A stretch of 64,000 nt of DNA, taken from assembly GCA_023634235.1 (NCBI GenBank), contig JAMKCF010000003.1:13672742-13736741 (forward strand), given 5' to 3'. This document shows positions 62,797-64,000 of the stretch, piece after piece (the stretch's first letter is position 1; every line of letters starts with the position of its first letter). Origin of the DNA: Pisaster brevispinus (Eukaryota > Echinodermata > Asteroidea > Forcipulatida > Asteriidae). The translations under genes were made by a program, and so were the position numbers. The notes below the pieces were generated by a model that saw nothing but the letters and a program-made list of their open reading frames with translations, was not told the DNA's origin and did not search any database.

Positions 62797-63669
62797 TCAC
62801 TTTATTTCCATCTCTCCATTTACACGTTTTTTTATTTCCTTTATGTCATCAGAACAAAAGACGTACTGCACAGTCCGACCTCTTATTACAAGGCCTGGAG
62901 GTTGGAGCACACACAAAACATCGGTCCTTGGATGGGTGTATATTTGGTCACCTTTGGCTCCATCTGGCCAGAAAAATGTAGAGCCTTCAACTTTTTCCAT
63001 GAATTTGAGTTGGACAAAGTCGTCAGTCTTCTTTACCACCTGTAAAATAATTAAGTTTGATTTTAAGAACACTGAAGTCCAAGCCAGCGAAATAAATCAC
63101 ATGTTTTTCAAATATTACTTTTTTATCAAATATAGTTAGACAACCAACTAATTGAATTTGTGAAGGCTGTCAATCATCAACTTTATATGAAAAAGCACTA
63201 CATATCTAGTACTTACAGCAGCAATGTAGATGGTTTGAGGCATTTCCTTCTGTTTTCTGTGGGACAGCACAACAGCTATATAGTCCCCCTCGTTGGCCAT
63301 TACTCTGTAAAGATTTACCATAAATATGTTAACACTATGAAGAGTGGCTTGATTTTGAAATTTTAAATTATTTGCTCAAAAGCGTAATTAAACTTACTTT
63401 CTTGAATTTATTATAAAGTATTCAATAAAAATGCAATAGCAACTAAAATGATTTGTGCCTTAACCTTTTTCCCTTTTCCTGATCATCACCGTCAACCCCT
63501 GCTTGTTCGTCGGCATCATCCCCTGCCTGGACATCAACGTCATCCCCTGCCAGGACATCATCGCCGCTGCTTGCCTGGTCATCAGCATTATTCCCTGCCT
63601 TGGCATCATCTTCTCCATCTTCCTGATCAGCATGTTTCTTGTTCATCTGTTTTTTTGTAGTACTTGTAC
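62797..63669 (-). CDS. Last three exons of an unrecognised gene (acidic linker plus C-terminal domain)
   Basis: Minus-strand exons 63669-63465, 63304-63217 and 63039-62797, all with AG/GT boundaries and matching phases (AG plus A makes Arg at the first junction; the second is phase 0). The first encodes an acidic linker with repeated AGDD/QAGDD words (DDVLAGDDVDVQAGDDADEQ) after a basic STTKKQMNKKH. The second and third give MANEGDYIAVVLSHRKQKEM, IYIAAVVKKTDDFVQLKFME and STFFWPDGAKGDQIYTHPRT, then DVLCVLQPPG and a stop after NGEMEIK. The pattern (GDYIAV..., VQLKFM, FFWP...D.I) resembles small barrel-like C-terminal domains seen, from memory, in uncharacterised transposon-related invertebrate proteins. 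No function is assigned. Upstream exons should lie beyond the window. Confidence 0.6.
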
Positions 63670-64000
63670 CTAAGATATTGAACATAAAAACAGATAATAA
63701 CTGACCATGTTTGTAAATGCACATTGTTGTAGCTCACCGGTTGTAGAAATCCTTTTTTAATATGCTTATTAACCAACAACTTCATTCTGTGGGTGACAGG
63801 CTCATTTTCCATACATGCCTGTTATTCAACATGAATTTCTTAAAAAGATACCACACAAGCGCAAGTGAAAAATAGAAGGAAAACAAATTGGGCATTCAAA
63901 TTTGCTTGAAGATAAATTTAGTTATCTAGTCTATATAGCGTCATACTCTCCCACCTCTGATCCTTTAAAGTTAATTGTAAGTTTATCATTGTTCTGTTTT
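63670..64000 (-). other. Probable intron(s) upstream of the minus-strand gene
   Basis: A possible exon lies at about 63818-63738 on the minus strand (ACMENEPVTHRMKLLVNKHI, donor CCG|GTGAGC). It ends in phase 0, whereas the next exon needs phase 1, so it cannot be joined directly. Nothing else is recognised. Confidence 0.3.

Overview
The window is eukaryotic nuclear DNA. It has GT-AG introns whose phases match across joined exons, AT-rich non-coding sequence, tRNA-derived short repeats, many small inverted-repeat transposons and a long satellite array. Several small elements begin with motifs such as GGGCCCAATTTCATAAAGCTG, TTCATACTTTCTGCGAATG and GATTTCACGAAACGCTAGG. From memory these are common in echinoderms, especially sea stars, so a marine deuterostome (probably an asteroid) is the best guess. 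This is inference, not proof.

Layout. (1) 0.3-6.1 kb: two long exons (314-1622 and 3789-6119, + strand) of one gene encoding a large, low-complexity Ser/Lys/Pro-rich protein. Both its true start and its last exon are uncertain. (2) 6.1-24.6 kb: non-coding sequence with at least eight small mobile elements or SINE-like repeats, one CCAAT/CRE-rich promoter-like patch near 7.1 kb and no gene I can support. (3) 24.7-61.3 kb: a satellite with a unit of about 352 bp, interrupted three times by the same roughly 5.15-kb insert. (4) 61.3-64 kb: a fragment resembling a hAT transposon end, a palindromic repeat, and the last three exons of a minus-strand gene.

The centre of interest is the 5,153-bp insert (30066-35218; copy 2 at 41085-46237; copy 3, truncated, at 54197-56682). 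It is flanked by TTAA on both sides, has imperfect terminal inverted repeats and a matching subterminal motif about 200 bp inside each end. It carries two convergent multi-exon genes. The + strand gene encodes a THAP zinc-finger protein with a second domain marked YLAALHYNEN. The - strand gene encodes a protein closely resembling the cytoplasmic C-terminal (ballast) domain of the P2X7 receptor. Both reading frames are broken by the same lesions in every copy. The insert therefore looks like one decayed TTAA-type transposon that landed once in the satellite and was then copied as part of 11,019-bp and 13,112-bp tandem blocks. The third copy lost 3,082 bp, including the whole P2X7-like gene. Sequence identity between copies appears complete where I compared them, so amplification is either very recent or partly an assembly effect.

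The satellite shows degenerate units at its left edge, a 695-bp dimeric higher-order repeat, a 2,094-bp internal duplication, and a unit at about 27.25 kb that closely resembles the sequence flanking the insert (a likely related empty site).
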